From the NCBI RefSeq assembly GCF_032121415.1, contig NZ_CP135079.1, positions 3,348,001 to 3,412,000 of the forward strand: 64,000 nt of DNA. Reading direction: 5' to 3'. The notes beneath the pieces were generated by a model that did not search any database, was not told the origin of the DNA, and saw only the letters and a list, made by a program, of their open reading frames with translations. This DNA comes from Streptomyces parvus (GTDB lineage: Bacteria > Actinomycetota > Actinomycetes > Streptomycetales > Streptomycetaceae). Positions 43,329 through 51,321 of the stretch are shown here, one piece after another. Numbering within the stretch: position 1 is the stretch's first letter; each line of letters starts with the position of its first letter. Both the position numbers and the translations under genes were made by a program.

Positions 43329-44495
43329 GTGGACTTCACCTCCACCGAGGAACGGCAGGCGGCCGCCGAGGCGGCCAGGGCCGTCTTCTCGGATGTCGCA
43401 CCCGACCGCGCACCCAGCCACGCCCTGACCCCGGGCCGCAGTGGCGGAGGACATCGACCGGCACCTGTGGCACGAGCTGGCCCGCACGGATCTGCTCGGG
43501 CTCACGCTGTCGCCGGACCACGGGGGCGCGGGCCTGGACCCGATCGCGCTCTGCCTGGTCCTGCGGGAGTCGGCCAGAGTGCTGGCCAGAGTCCCGTTGC
43601 TGGAGAGCTGTGCGGCGGCGATGGCCGTCCAGCGGTACGGCGATCGCACCCTCGCGGCGGAGCTGCTGCCCCGGGCCGGCCGGGGCCAGCTGATCCTGAC
43701 CGTCGGCGCCAACGGCCGCAGTGGCCACGATCCGGCCGAACTCGCCGTCTCCGCCCGGCCGTACGGGGAGGGTGACGGGGAGCGGCCCGGCCCGGAGCTC
43801 CGGCTGGGTGCTCGACGGGGTCCAGGCCGCGGTTCCGTGGGCCCGGGCGGCCGATTGGATCACCGTCCCCGCGCACACCGGCGGGGGCCACCCGGTGCTG
43901 GCCCTCGTGCCCCGTGCCCGCGACGACGTCACCTTGGCGGACCAGGTTCTCCACCAGCGGTGAACGCCTGGCCGAGGTCCGGCTCGACGCCGTGCGCCTG
44001 GAAGCGCGCGAGCTGATCGAGGCAGCCGGCTGCTGGGACTGGCTGCGGTCCCTGCTCACCACGGGGACGTGCGCACTGGCGCTCGGGCTGGGCGAGCGGG
44101 TGCTCGCGATGACCGCCGAATACACCGGCAAACGCGAGCAGTTCGGGTTTCCGGTCGCGACGTTCCAGGCGGTGGCGGTCCAGGCCGCCGACCGGTACTT
44201 CGATCTACGGGCGATGGAGGCGACCCTCTGGCAGGCCGCCTGGCGGATCTCCACAGACGCCGGGGGCCCGCTTCCGGCGGCGGGAGATGTCGCCGTGGCG
44301 AAGATCTGGGCCTCCGACGGAGTGCGACGCGTCGTGCAGACCGCCCAGCATCTGCACGGCGGCTTCGGCGCGGACACCGACTACCCGCTGCACCGCTACC
44401 ACGCGTGGGCGAAGCAGATCGAGCTCTCGCTCGGCCCGGCAGCGGCCCACGAGGAGGCGCTGGGAGACCTGCTGGCCGCCCACCCGCTCGGCTGA
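43329..44495 (+). pseudogene. Acyl-CoA dehydrogenase gene broken by three frameshifts
   Basis: Acyl-CoA dehydrogenase sequence is readable but moves through three frames: MDFTSTEERQAAAEAARAVFSDV (from GTG 43329), then AEDIDRHLWHELARTDLLGLTLSPDHGGAG (shift at about 43427-43440), then SGWVLDGVQAAVPWARAADWITVPAH (shift near 43790-43800), then GERLAEVRLDAVRLEA...GKREQFGFPVATFQAVAV...HGGFGADTDYPLHRYHAWAK to a TGA at 44495 (shift near 43930-43945). A TGA at 43426 blocks the second frame. All shifts go the same way. No other gene in the window is broken like this, so decay is more likely than base-calling error, though the latter is not excluded. Confidence 0.78.
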
Positions 44496-44516
44496 CACCG
44501 GCCCGCGCCGCCGGGC

Positions 44517-44580
44517 CCGGGGCCTGGTTCCGGGTTCCCGGACCGGGCCGAGCAGGCTCGGGGCCCGGCCCAGGCCCCGG
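44517..44580. terminator. GC-rich inverted repeat, possible terminator
   Basis: CCGGGGCCTGG (44517-44527) pairs with 44570-44580, with further GGGCCC-type pairing inside the loop. It lies between the convergent dehydrogenase remnant and the rhodanese gene. Confidence 0.45.
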
Positions 44581-44603
44581 CCCACCCCCGGTTCCGGTCC
44601 CGG

Positions 44604-44647
44604 ATCCGGGAAAGCTCAGAGAACGATCCGGCAAAGCTCAGAGAACG
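44604..44647 (-). repeat. 22-bp tandem repeat over the rhodanese stop codon
   Basis: Two copies (44604-44625 and 44626-44647) with one mismatch share AAAGCTCAGAGAACG. The right copy contains the rhodanese stop codon and last three codons, so the gene end has been duplicated into the spacer. Confidence 0.85.
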
Positions 44648-44982
44648 AAGGCGGGCGTCCCGTTGTCCGTGACCATCGGACGACCCGCGCCGTCCCACGC
44701 CTGCATGCCGCCGTCGATGTTCACCGCGTCGATGCCCTGCTGGACCAGGTACTGCGTGACCTGGGCCGACCGGCCGCCCACCCGGCACATCACATGCACG
44801 CGCCGACCGTCCCCGGCCGCCTCGGTCAGCTCGCCGAACCGGCCCACGAAGTCGCTCATCGGAATGTGCAGCGCGCCCTCGACGTGACCAGCCGCCCACT
44901 CGTCGTTCTCACGGACGTCCAGGACGAAGCCGTCCGACGGCACCTCCGCGGCGTCCACCGAGGGCAGCGGGGCGAAATTCAT
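44638..44982 (-). CDS. Single-domain rhodanese-like sulfurtransferase
   Basis: A 114-aa protein covering one rhodanese domain (LDVRENDEWAAGHVEGALHIPMSDF), with active-site Cys66 in the loop MCRVGGRS and NIDGGMQAW. It moves sulfane sulfur to thiols or cyanide in the cytoplasm. The six-residue loop shape is typical of GlpE-type enzymes. ATG at 44982. Confidence 0.92.
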   Translation of the reverse strand: MNFAPLPSVDAAEVPSDGFVLDVRENDEWAAGHVEGALHIPMSDFVGRFGELTEAAGDGRRVHVMCRVGGRSAQVTQYLVQQGIDAVNIDGGMQAWDGAGRPMVTDNGTPAFVL

Positions 44983-45075
44983 GGGTCATGCCTTCTCTCG
45001 TACATACGCGGAAGAGTCGTCCACTCACAGAAGAGTCACCCGGAACGCTACTGCACCCCGCCTGCCGCACTCCGC

Positions 45076-46056
45076 CTACTGCGTCATCTCCGCGAGCTCG
45101 GCCTCGCGCCGGGACACCTCGCCCAGCAGCTGCTCCGCGATGTCCTCCAGCAACTGGTCCGGGTCGTCGGGGGCCATCCGCAGCATCGAGCCGATCGCGC
45201 CGTCCTCCAGCTCCTTGGCGAGTACCGTCAGCAGCTCCTTGCGCCGGCTGAGCCACTCCAGCCTGGCGTAGAGCTCCTCGCTCTCGCTCAGCGGGGCGGG
45301 CGGTTGCACAGGACCGGCCTCCCACTCCGCCACCAGCTCCTTGAGCAGTTCCACGTCGCCGCGGCCGTAAGCGGCGTTCACCCGGGCGATGAACTCGTCC
45401 CGGCGCTGCCGCTCCACCTCGTCCTGGGCGAGATCCGGGTGCGCCTTGCGGGCCAGCTCCCGGTAGAGCCGGCGGGCCTCCTCGCTCGGCCTGACCCGCT
45501 TCGGCGGCCGGACCGGCTGCTCGGTGAGCATGGCCGCGGCCTCGGGGGACAGCCCGTCCGTGTCCATCCAGTCGTGGAACAGCTCGTCGACCCCGGGCAT
45601 CGGCATGACGACCGCCCGCGCCTCGCGCGCCTTGCGCTCGTCCTCCGGATCCCCGGTCTTCGCCGCCCGCGCCTCCGCGATGAGCGCGTCCAGCTCGTCG
45701 AGACGCGCGTACATCGGGCCGAGCTTCTGGTGGTGCAGCCGGGAGAAGTTCTCGACCTCCACCCGGAAGGTCTCCACCGCGATCTCGAACTCGATCAGCG
45801 CCTGCTCGGCGGCCTGCACCGCCCGTGCCAGCCGGGCCTCCGGGCGCGGCTCGGCGCCCTCGGAACCGGCGGACGCCGCGGACTCCCCGGCGCCGGAAGC
45901 GTCCGGCGACTCCGCGGCGTCCCGGTCTTCGGAGGCAGGCCCGGGCGCGTCCGGCTCGGCCTCGTTCTGCCGGACGTTGTCGCTGTCCTGCGGGACGTTG
46001 TCCTGCCGGTCTTCATCGTTCCGGGTGGTCGGCACCCCGGCGGCTTCGTGGGTCAC
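45076..46056 (-). CDS. J-domain protein with coiled-coil arms
   Basis: A 326-aa protein. An acidic disordered N-terminus (1-75) and a helical coiled coil (75-135) precede a degenerate J domain at about 190-235 (ARRLYRELARKAHPDLAQDEVERQRRDEFIARVNAAYGRGD) with HPD at 206-208, and a second helical segment to the end. The HPD motif implies that it stimulates an Hsp70. Domain order differs from DnaJ and CbpA; no zinc finger. GTG start at 46056 assumed from context. Confidence 0.85.
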   Translation of the reverse strand: MTHEAAGVPTTRNDEDRQDNVPQDSDNVRQNEAEPDAPGPASEDRDAAESPDASGAGESAASAGSEGAEPRPEARLARAVQAAEQALIEFEIAVETFRVEVENFSRLHHQKLGPMYARLDELDALIAEARAAKTGDPEDERKAREARAVVMPMPGVDELFHDWMDTDGLSPEAAAMLTEQPVRPPKRVRPSEEARRLYRELARKAHPDLAQDEVERQRRDEFIARVNAAYGRGDVELLKELVAEWEAGPVQPPAPLSESEELYARLEWLSRRKELLTVLAKELEDGAIGSMLRMAPDDPDQLLEDIAEQLLGEVSRREAELAEMTQ

Positions 46057-46095
46057 CCGTCCAGCGTATGGCCACAGCCCGGCGGCACGGCACAC

Positions 46096-46122
46096 GCGGT
46101 GGGCCCGGGCCGGGCCCACCGC
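46096..46122 (-). terminator. Hairpin between DUF2252 and J-domain genes
   Basis: A perfect 12-bp stem GCGGTGGGCCCG (46096-46107 with 46111-46122) and 3-nt loop, 36 bp past the DUF2252 stop on the minus strand. Confidence 0.75.
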
Positions 46123-46157
46123 CTCACGCGCGCGCCGGACACGGACCGGTCATACGG

Positions 46158-47591
46158 TCATACACCGAAGTCGGCGGCCAGCCTGCCCGCCTTGATCCCC
46201 CGCAGCAGCTCCGCGTGATCCGCTTCCGTACGGTCGGCGTACGTCACCGCGAAGGCGGCCACCGCCTCGTCGAACTCGTCGTTCTTGCCGCAGTAGCCCG
46301 CGAGCAGGCGGGGGTCGGCGCTGTGAGCGTGCGCCCGGGCGAGCAGCGCGCCGGTCATCCGCCCGTAGTCGTCGACCTGGTCGGCGGCGAGCGCGGCGGG
46401 GTCCACACTGCCCTTGCGGTTCCGGAACTGCCGGACCTGGAACTGCCGGCCGTCGACGTCCGCCCAGCCGAGCAGGATGTCGCTGACGACCTGCATCCGC
46501 TTCTGCCCGAGCACCACCCGGCGGCCCTCGTGCGCCACCTCCGGTGCGTCGAAACCGACCGCGGGCAAGTAGGGCGCGAGCACCGAGGGGCGCGCCTCCT
46601 TCACCTGGAGGACCAGCGGCTCTCCCCGGTGGTCGAGCAGCAGCACCACATACGACCGGGTCCCCACGCTGCCGGTGCCGACCACCCGGAACGCGACGTC
46701 GTGGATCGTGTACCGGGCCAGCAGCGGCACCCGGTCCTCGGAGACGGTGGAGAGGTAGCCGCCGAGGCCGGCGGCCACGGCCGCGGCCTCGGCGTCCGGC
46801 ACCCGGCGCAGCACGGGCCGGGCGTCGACGAAGCGCCGGCCGCCGTCGCGGCACTCCTCCGTGGACCGGGCGGCGAAACGGGCGCTGGTGTTGTTGCGGG
46901 CCTTCTCCGAGACCCGCTCCAGGGTGCCGACCAGGTCACGCGCGTCGGTGTGGGAGACGAGCTCCTCGTCCGCGATCGCGTTCCAGGCGTCGAGGGCGGG
47001 CAGCCGGGCCAGCAGCCGCATCGTGCGGCGGTAGGCGCCGACAGCGTCGTACGCGCCCCGGCGGCAGGTGTCCTCGTCGGCCCCGGCGGCCCGGCCCGCG
47101 AGTACGAGAGAGGTGGCGAGCCGCTTGAGGTCCCACTCCCACGGTCCGAAGACGGTCTCGTCGAAGTCGTTGAGATCGATGACCAGGCTGCCCCGGGCAT
47201 CGCCGTAGAGGCCGAAGTTGGCCGCGTGCGCGTCGCCGCAGAGCTGGGCGCCCACCCCGGTGACCGGGCTGCCCACCAGGTCGTGGGCCATCAGCCCGGC
47301 CGCGCCCCGCAGGAACGCGAAGGGGGTGGCCGCCATCCGGCCCACCCGTATCGGCGTCAGACCCGGCACACGGCCCCGGTTCGACTCCTCGACGGCCCGC
47401 ACCGCGTCCGGCCGTCCCGGCGGCAGGACCAGCGAGGCGTGCGAGGACCGCGGCACCCGGTCGCGGAGCGCCTTGCCCGCCGCCTTCGGTGAACTCGCCG
47501 CCCCACGCCGGGCGAACCCGGGCACGACAGGAATACGCGGATCCGGCTCCTCGGCACGCTGTTCAGACGTCGTCGTCCCGGTCACGCCCAT
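46158..47591 (-). CDS. DUF2252 domain protein
   Basis: A 477-aa member of DUF2252, a family with a distant protein-kinase/APH-like fold. Visible signatures: RMAATPFAFLRGAAGLMAHDL, LCGDAHAANFGLYGDARGSLVIDLNDFDET and the C-terminal GALLARAHAHSADPRLLAGYCGKND. The GDAHAxNFG and DLNDFDE elements resemble the catalytic loop and metal site of kinases. No substrate is known. ATG at 47591; a longer frame exists upstream. Confidence 0.88.
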   Translation of the reverse strand: MGVTGTTTSEQRAEEPDPRIPVVPGFARRGAASSPKAAGKALRDRVPRSSHASLVLPPGRPDAVRAVEESNRGRVPGLTPIRVGRMAATPFAFLRGAAGLMAHDLVGSPVTGVGAQLCGDAHAANFGLYGDARGSLVIDLNDFDETVFGPWEWDLKRLATSLVLAGRAAGADEDTCRRGAYDAVGAYRRTMRLLARLPALDAWNAIADEELVSHTDARDLVGTLERVSEKARNNTSARFAARSTEECRDGGRRFVDARPVLRRVPDAEAAAVAAGLGGYLSTVSEDRVPLLARYTIHDVAFRVVGTGSVGTRSYVVLLLDHRGEPLVLQVKEARPSVLAPYLPAVGFDAPEVAHEGRRVVLGQKRMQVVSDILLGWADVDGRQFQVRQFRNRKGSVDPAALAADQVDDYGRMTGALLARAHAHSADPRLLAGYCGKNDEFDEAVAAFAVTYADRTEADHAELLRGIKAGRLAADFGV

Positions 47592-47709
47592 GGGGCGTCG
47601 CCTCCCCCACCCTCGTACGCGCTCGTCGGCTGCCCGGCTGTCCCGCCCGGCCAGCAGCCCTGCCCAGCAGCGGCCGAGCACGACGGTACCGCCGATTCAG
47701 GAGGCTGTA

Positions 47710-48060
47710 TCAGCAGCCGCTGCCGGACTCCGGTGCCAGATAGGTGTCCGCCCACTGCCCCAGCTCCTTGAGCGCGGGCTCCATCGCGGTACCGGCCTCG
47801 GTGAGCCGGTACGCGACGCGCAGCGGTGGCCCCTCGTCGACCTCGCGGATCACCAGACCCGCCGCGCCGAGTTCGGTCAGCCGGTCCGAGAGCATGCGCT
47901 CGCTGATCCCGGGAATCGCCCTGCGCAACTCGGCGAAGTGCACCGGTCGCTGCAGCAGCACCGAGACGATCGGGCCGGTCCAGCGCTTGCCGAACAACTC
48001 GAAGACCCGACTGATCCCCACATCGACCCGCCGACAGGCCTCTTCGCTGTGATCCGCCAT
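47710..48060 (-). CDS. HxlR-family redox-type regulator
   Basis: A 116-aa winged-helix protein (RVFELFGKRWTGPIVSVLLQRPVHFAELRRAIPGISERMLSDRLTELGAAGLV). It has only two cysteines: Cys9 before the first helix, placed like the sensing Cys of YodB-type regulators, and Cys116, the last residue. Divergent from an azoreductase gene, as expected of a quinone/diamide-responsive repressor. The intergenic region has a TACT-N7-AGTA dyad. ATG at 48060. Confidence 0.92.
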   Translation of the reverse strand: MADHSEEACRRVDVGISRVFELFGKRWTGPIVSVLLQRPVHFAELRRAIPGISERMLSDRLTELGAAGLVIREVDEGPPLRVAYRLTEAGTAMEPALKELGQWADTYLAPESGSGC

Positions 48061-48092
48061 ACCTCTAGCCTACTGCGCCGACGTCGGCAGCT

Positions 48093-48136
48093 TACTAAAA
48101 ATAAGTAGCTATGCTATTAGTAGTTACGTACGTAAC
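48093..48136. promoter_or_regulatory. HxlR/azoR operator region
   Basis: In an A/T-rich stretch lie TACTAAAAATAAGTA (48093-48107, a TACT-N7-AGTA dyad that resembles the YodB box as I remember it), an AGT/ACT-type partial repeat, and the perfect 14-bp palindrome GTTACGTACGTAAC (48123-48136). The second may be a separate site or part of the azoR promoter. Confidence 0.7.
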
Positions 48137-48207
48137 GGCTAGCTTCGGACGCCCGTGGGGCCTCGTCCGCCCACCCGCGCCCCCTTCCCCTCTCTGTGGA
48201 GATCCCC

Positions 48208-48819
48208 ATGGCCACGCTTCTGCACCTCGACTCCGCCGTCTTCCCCCAGGGCTCCGCCTCCCGCGACATCACCGCCGCGTTCGTCGAGGCCTGGCGCGAG
48301 CAGCACCCGGACGGCACCGTCGTCCACCGCGACCTCGCCGCCGATCCGTTGCCCCACCTGGACGCCGGCGCCACGGCGGCGGGCGCCGACGACCCGCTGC
48401 GCCGCGAACTGGCCGACGAACTGGCCGCGGCGGACGCCGTCCTGATCGGTGCACCGATGTACAACTTCACGATCCCGTCCACCCTCAAGGCATGGCTGGA
48501 CCAGGTGATCATCGTCGGGCACAACGCGGGCCCCGACTCCCCCATCGCCGGGACCCCGGTGACCGTCGTCGCCAGTCGCGGCGGTTCCTATGCTCCGGGC
48601 ACCCCGCGTGAGGGCTTCGAATTTGTCCAGAATTACTTGGAGAAGGTGTTCGCGGGCATGTTCTCCACCGAGGTGGACTTCATCGTTCCGGAGCTGACCC
48701 TCGCGCACTCGCAGCCGTCGATGGCCGAGCTGGTCCCGCTCGCCGAGGCCTCCCGCGCCCAGGCGCTCGACGACGCCCGGGTGAAGGCGAAGGCCCTCGC
48801 CACCCGCCTCGCCGCCTGA
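48208..48819 (+). CDS. azoR: FMN-dependent NADH-azoreductase
   Basis: A 203-aa flavodoxin-like enzyme. LDSAVFPQGSASRDI is the FMN phosphate loop and APMYNFTIPSTLKAWLDQVI the conserved AzoR segment; SRGGSY follows. It reduces azo dyes and, physiologically, quinones with NAD(P)H. ATG at 48208, seven bases after GGAG. Probably repressed by the divergent HxlR protein and induced by quinone or disulfide stress. Confidence 0.93.
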   Translation: MATLLHLDSAVFPQGSASRDITAAFVEAWREQHPDGTVVHRDLAADPLPHLDAGATAAGADDPLRRELADELAAADAVLIGAPMYNFTIPSTLKAWLDQVIIVGHNAGPDSPIAGTPVTVVASRGGSYAPGTPREGFEFVQNYLEKVFAGMFSTEVDFIVPELTLAHSQPSMAELVPLAEASRAQALDDARVKAKALATRLAA

Positions 48820-48840
48820 GAGAACCGCAGACCTCAAGAA

Positions 48841-48888
48841 ATGCGGCGGGGCCGCGGAGCTTCTACGAACTCCGCGGCCCCGCCGCAT
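48841..48888. terminator. Terminator after azoR
   Basis: A perfect 19-bp stem (48841-48859 with 48870-48888, arm ATGCGGCGGGGCCGCGGAG) and a 10-nt loop, 21 bp after the azoR stop and before parS copy 3. Confidence 0.9.
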
Positions 48889-48903
48889 CATGATCAATCG
48901 GAC

Positions 48904-48917
48904 GTTTCACGTGAAAC
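48904..48917. other. parS: parS site (ParB binding), copy 3
   Basis: Perfect GTTTCACGTGAAAC in the gap between the azoR terminator and the 3' end of arpA. It is the copy nearest to the expected oriC side. Confidence 0.95.
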
Positions 48918-48951
48918 ATAGAACGTGAGACCCGGCACGTCCGCTCGTGGA

Positions 48952-49782
48952 TCAGACAGCCCCTCCGGCTGCCGCCATCCCCGCGCCCGCGGGCTCCTCG
49001 TCGCCCTCGTCGCCGGGCTGCCCGGCCCGCGTACCGCGAGCGGAACCACCGCCCCGCAGACCCGCCCCGCCCGTCCGGGAGCCCGTCTCCGTCGCGGGAT
49101 CGGAGCCGGCCTCCTTGGCCTCCGCGGCGATCCTGGCCTCCTGCTCCTCCCGCTCCGCCTTCTCACGCGCCTGGGCCGCCAGATCCACCCGGCCCTCGGG
49201 CTTGATGTGGGCGATGACACCGGGGTGAGCGATCGACGGCAGGATGTGGCGCCACATCTCCGCGACCTGCTCGCGCAGATCGGCCCGCCCGGAGTCGGCC
49301 TCCGAGACCAGCTGGATACCGGTGAACGAGGCGACGATGATTTTGGCCGACACCATCGGGTCGATCTGCGGGAACACCTCGCCGCGCTCCTGCCCCAGCT
49401 CCAGCATCCGGGCCGTCGCGTCGATCCAGTCGCCCCACGGATGCGGTCCGCCGAGGAAGACGCCCTCGATGGAGAGCCTGGTGCCGGCCCGGGCCATGGC
49501 GTTGTGGCGCAGCGCGAAAGCGAACTGCTGGCCACCGTCCACCAGGGACTGGAGCGGCGACCCCTCCTGCTCGAACTCGACCGTGGAGGTCTGCTCGTCC
49601 ATGATCGCCTGCGCGATGGCCTCCTTGGAGGCGAAGTGGAAGTACAGGGCCCCCTTGGTGACCTTGGCCCGACGGAGAATCTCCGAGATGGCGGCACGCT
49701 CGTAGCCGTAGTCGTCGAAGACGCTCGCCGCGGCATCCACGATCGACCGCCACGTCTGGACCGCGCGAGCCTGCTTCGCCAT
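48952..49782 (-). CDS. arpA: A-factor (gamma-butyrolactone) receptor, ArpA-type TetR repressor
   Basis: A 276-aa repressor. HTH at 10-55 (WRSIVDAAASVFDDYGYERAAISEILRRAKVTKGALYFHFASKEAIAQAI), ligand domain 70-200, charged Ala/Gly tail 205-276. The sequence agrees with my memory of S. griseus ArpA in nearly every residue of the first 200, including Val41, Pro115 and Trp119, the last needed for A-factor binding. In S. griseus it represses adpA until A-factor releases it, linking quorum signalling to sporulation and streptomycin production. No afsA synthase gene is near. ATG at 49782 after GGAGGCAGG. Confidence 0.93.
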   Translation of the reverse strand: MAKQARAVQTWRSIVDAAASVFDDYGYERAAISEILRRAKVTKGALYFHFASKEAIAQAIMDEQTSTVEFEQEGSPLQSLVDGGQQFAFALRHNAMARAGTRLSIEGVFLGGPHPWGDWIDATARMLELGQERGEVFPQIDPMVSAKIIVASFTGIQLVSEADSGRADLREQVAEMWRHILPSIAHPGVIAHIKPEGRVDLAAQAREKAEREEQEARIAAEAKEAGSDPATETGSRTGGAGLRGGGSARGTRAGQPGDEGDEEPAGAGMAAAGGAV

Positions 49783-49981
49783 TTCCTGCCTCCGGGACGT
49801 TCTGTGCGCTCAGCCCTTCACCGCCGAGCCGCCGTCGATCCAACCTCTGCGGCCAGCGTATGCAAGTGCGCCGTTGCACCGGCCATCGGTCTGTCCGGAA
49901 ACCGTGCCCACATCCGCTGTCCGTACCCCGCCCGTCCGCCGAAAACACGGGGCAACTCCATCGGGAAACACGGAACAACGA

Positions 49982-50019
49982 AGAACCCCCGCTCCGGATC
50001 TCTCCGAAGCGGGGGTTCT
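49982..50019 (-). terminator. Terminator after tRNA-Leu
   Basis: A 17-bp stem with one mismatch (arm AGAACCCCCGCTCCGGA, 49982-49998, with 50003-50019) and 4-nt loop, 38 bp past the 3' end of tRNA-Leu on the minus strand. Confidence 0.8.
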
Positions 50020-50057
50020 CCCGATTCAACTTCAGCAGCTGCAAGCACCTGCCGTTG

Positions 50058-50140
50058 TGCGCGAGGGGGGATTTGAACCCCCACGTCCCTAAGGACACTG
50101 GCACCTGAAGCCAGCGCGTCTGCCGTTCCGCCACTCGCGC
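50058..50140 (-). tRNA. tRNA-Leu (anticodon CAG)
   Basis: 83 nt. The acceptor stem pairs GCGCGAG with CTCGCGC, discriminator A. The anticodon arm is CTGGC-TTCAGGT-GCCAG, so the anticodon is CAG (codon CTG). The long variable arm TGTCC-TTAG-GGACG is typical of leucine tRNAs, and the T arm GGGGG-TTCAAAT-CCCCC is intact. CCA is not encoded. It is not the bldA (TAA) tRNA. Confidence 0.97.
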
Positions 50141-50453
50141 ATGAGTGGTGTTTTCAGACTCTCACCTCGGGGGGTGAGCGCCTGGCGACAAACGGAAGAT
50201 TAGCACGCTGGACAGGGTGGATTCACATCCGTTGTTTCGCCGGCTCCGGGAGGGGAAGCGGGAACCCCGAACCGTCGCCCCCACTCCTCCTGAGTGCGTC
50301 CCGGGTGCGGGACACTGTGAGGAGGCCACCTCTACGATCCGTGTGAGGGGTGACACTCATCCACAGCCCAGACAAGGGGAACCAGCCGATTTCCCGACGC
50401 GTGGATACGATCAGTAAGCAGTACAGGGACGATGACAACGGAGGAGGTGCCCC
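50141..50453. promoter_or_regulatory. 313-bp region between tRNA-Leu and fhaA
   Basis: No gene recognised. It should hold the tRNA promoter (leftward) and the promoter of the fha-pstP-pbp cluster (rightward). A DnaA-box-like TCATCCACA lies at 50357-50365. The CTCACC/GGTGAG inverted motif at about 50161-50177 is just upstream of the tRNA. Confidence 0.4.
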
Positions 50454-51311
50454 ATGGGGGTCATGAAGCGTTTCGAGCAGCGCCTCGAGGGGCTGGTCAA
50501 CGGCACCTTCGCCAAGGTCTTCAAGTCCGAGGTGCAGCCTGTCGAGATCGCCGGCGCCCTCCAGCGCGAGTGCGACAACAACGCGACGATCTGGAACCGC
50601 GAGCGGACCGTCGTCCCCAACGACTTCATCGTCGAGCTCTCCACCCCCGACTACGAGCGGCTCAGCCCGTACTCGGGGCAGTTGGGCGACGAGCTCTCCG
50701 GCCTGGTGCGCGACTACGCCAAGCAGCAGCGGTACACGTTCATGGGCCCCATCAAGGTCCACCTGGAGAAGGCCGACGACCTCGACACCGGGCTCTACCG
50801 GGTCCGCAGCCGCACACTGGCGTCGAGCACGTCACAGCAGGACCCGTCGGCCCACCCCCACCAGCCCCCGGCCGGACGGCCCGGCGCCCAGCCGGCTCCC
50901 GGCGGCTACGGCTACCCCCCGAGCGCCGCTCCGCCGATGCCCGCGGCCCCGCCGCCCGGCGCCGGACGGCCCTCGGCCCCCACGAGCGACCGGCGCCCGC
51001 CGACGGCGCCCGGCCCCCTGCCGGACGCCCGGACGCGACGCTGGATCGAGATCAACGGCACCCGCCATCAGATTTCCCGCCCGACGTTGGTGATGGGACG
51101 ATCCACCGACGCCGACGTGCGGATCGACGACCCCGGCGTATCGCGCCGGCACTGTGAGATCCGGACCGGAACGCCCTCGACGATCCAGGATCTCGGGTCC
51201 ACCAACGGCATCGTGGTGGACGGGCAGCACACCACCCGCGCTACGCTCCGCGACGGCTCGCGGATCGTCGTGGGCAGCACCACCATCGTTTACCGGCAAG
51301 CCGAAGGGTGA
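50454..51311 (+). CDS. fhaA: FHA-domain protein FhaA (DUF3662-FHA)
   Basis: A 285-aa phosphothreonine-binding adaptor. DUF3662 domain 1-115 (RFEQRLEGLVNGTFAKVFKSEVQPVEIAGALQREC), a Pro/Gly/Ala-rich linker, and an FHA domain about 200-280 (LVMGRSTDADVRIDDPGVSRRHCEI...DLGSTNGIVVDG). FhaA binds phosphorylated PknB and partners of the cell-wall machinery. ATG at 50454 after GGAGGAGG. First gene of the cluster, 10 bp before fhaB. Confidence 0.94.
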   Translation: MGVMKRFEQRLEGLVNGTFAKVFKSEVQPVEIAGALQRECDNNATIWNRERTVVPNDFIVELSTPDYERLSPYSGQLGDELSGLVRDYAKQQRYTFMGPIKVHLEKADDLDTGLYRVRSRTLASSTSQQDPSAHPHQPPAGRPGAQPAPGGYGYPPSAAPPMPAAPPPGAGRPSAPTSDRRPPTAPGPLPDARTRRWIEINGTRHQISRPTLVMGRSTDADVRIDDPGVSRRHCEIRTGTPSTIQDLGSTNGIVVDGQHTTRATLRDGSRIVVGSTTIVYRQAEG

Positions 51312-51321
51312 AGCGGGGGCA

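Noticed and set aside
50058..50140. tRNA-Leu considered as bldA
   Set aside because: The anticodon loop reads TTCAGGT, giving CAG, not TAA.
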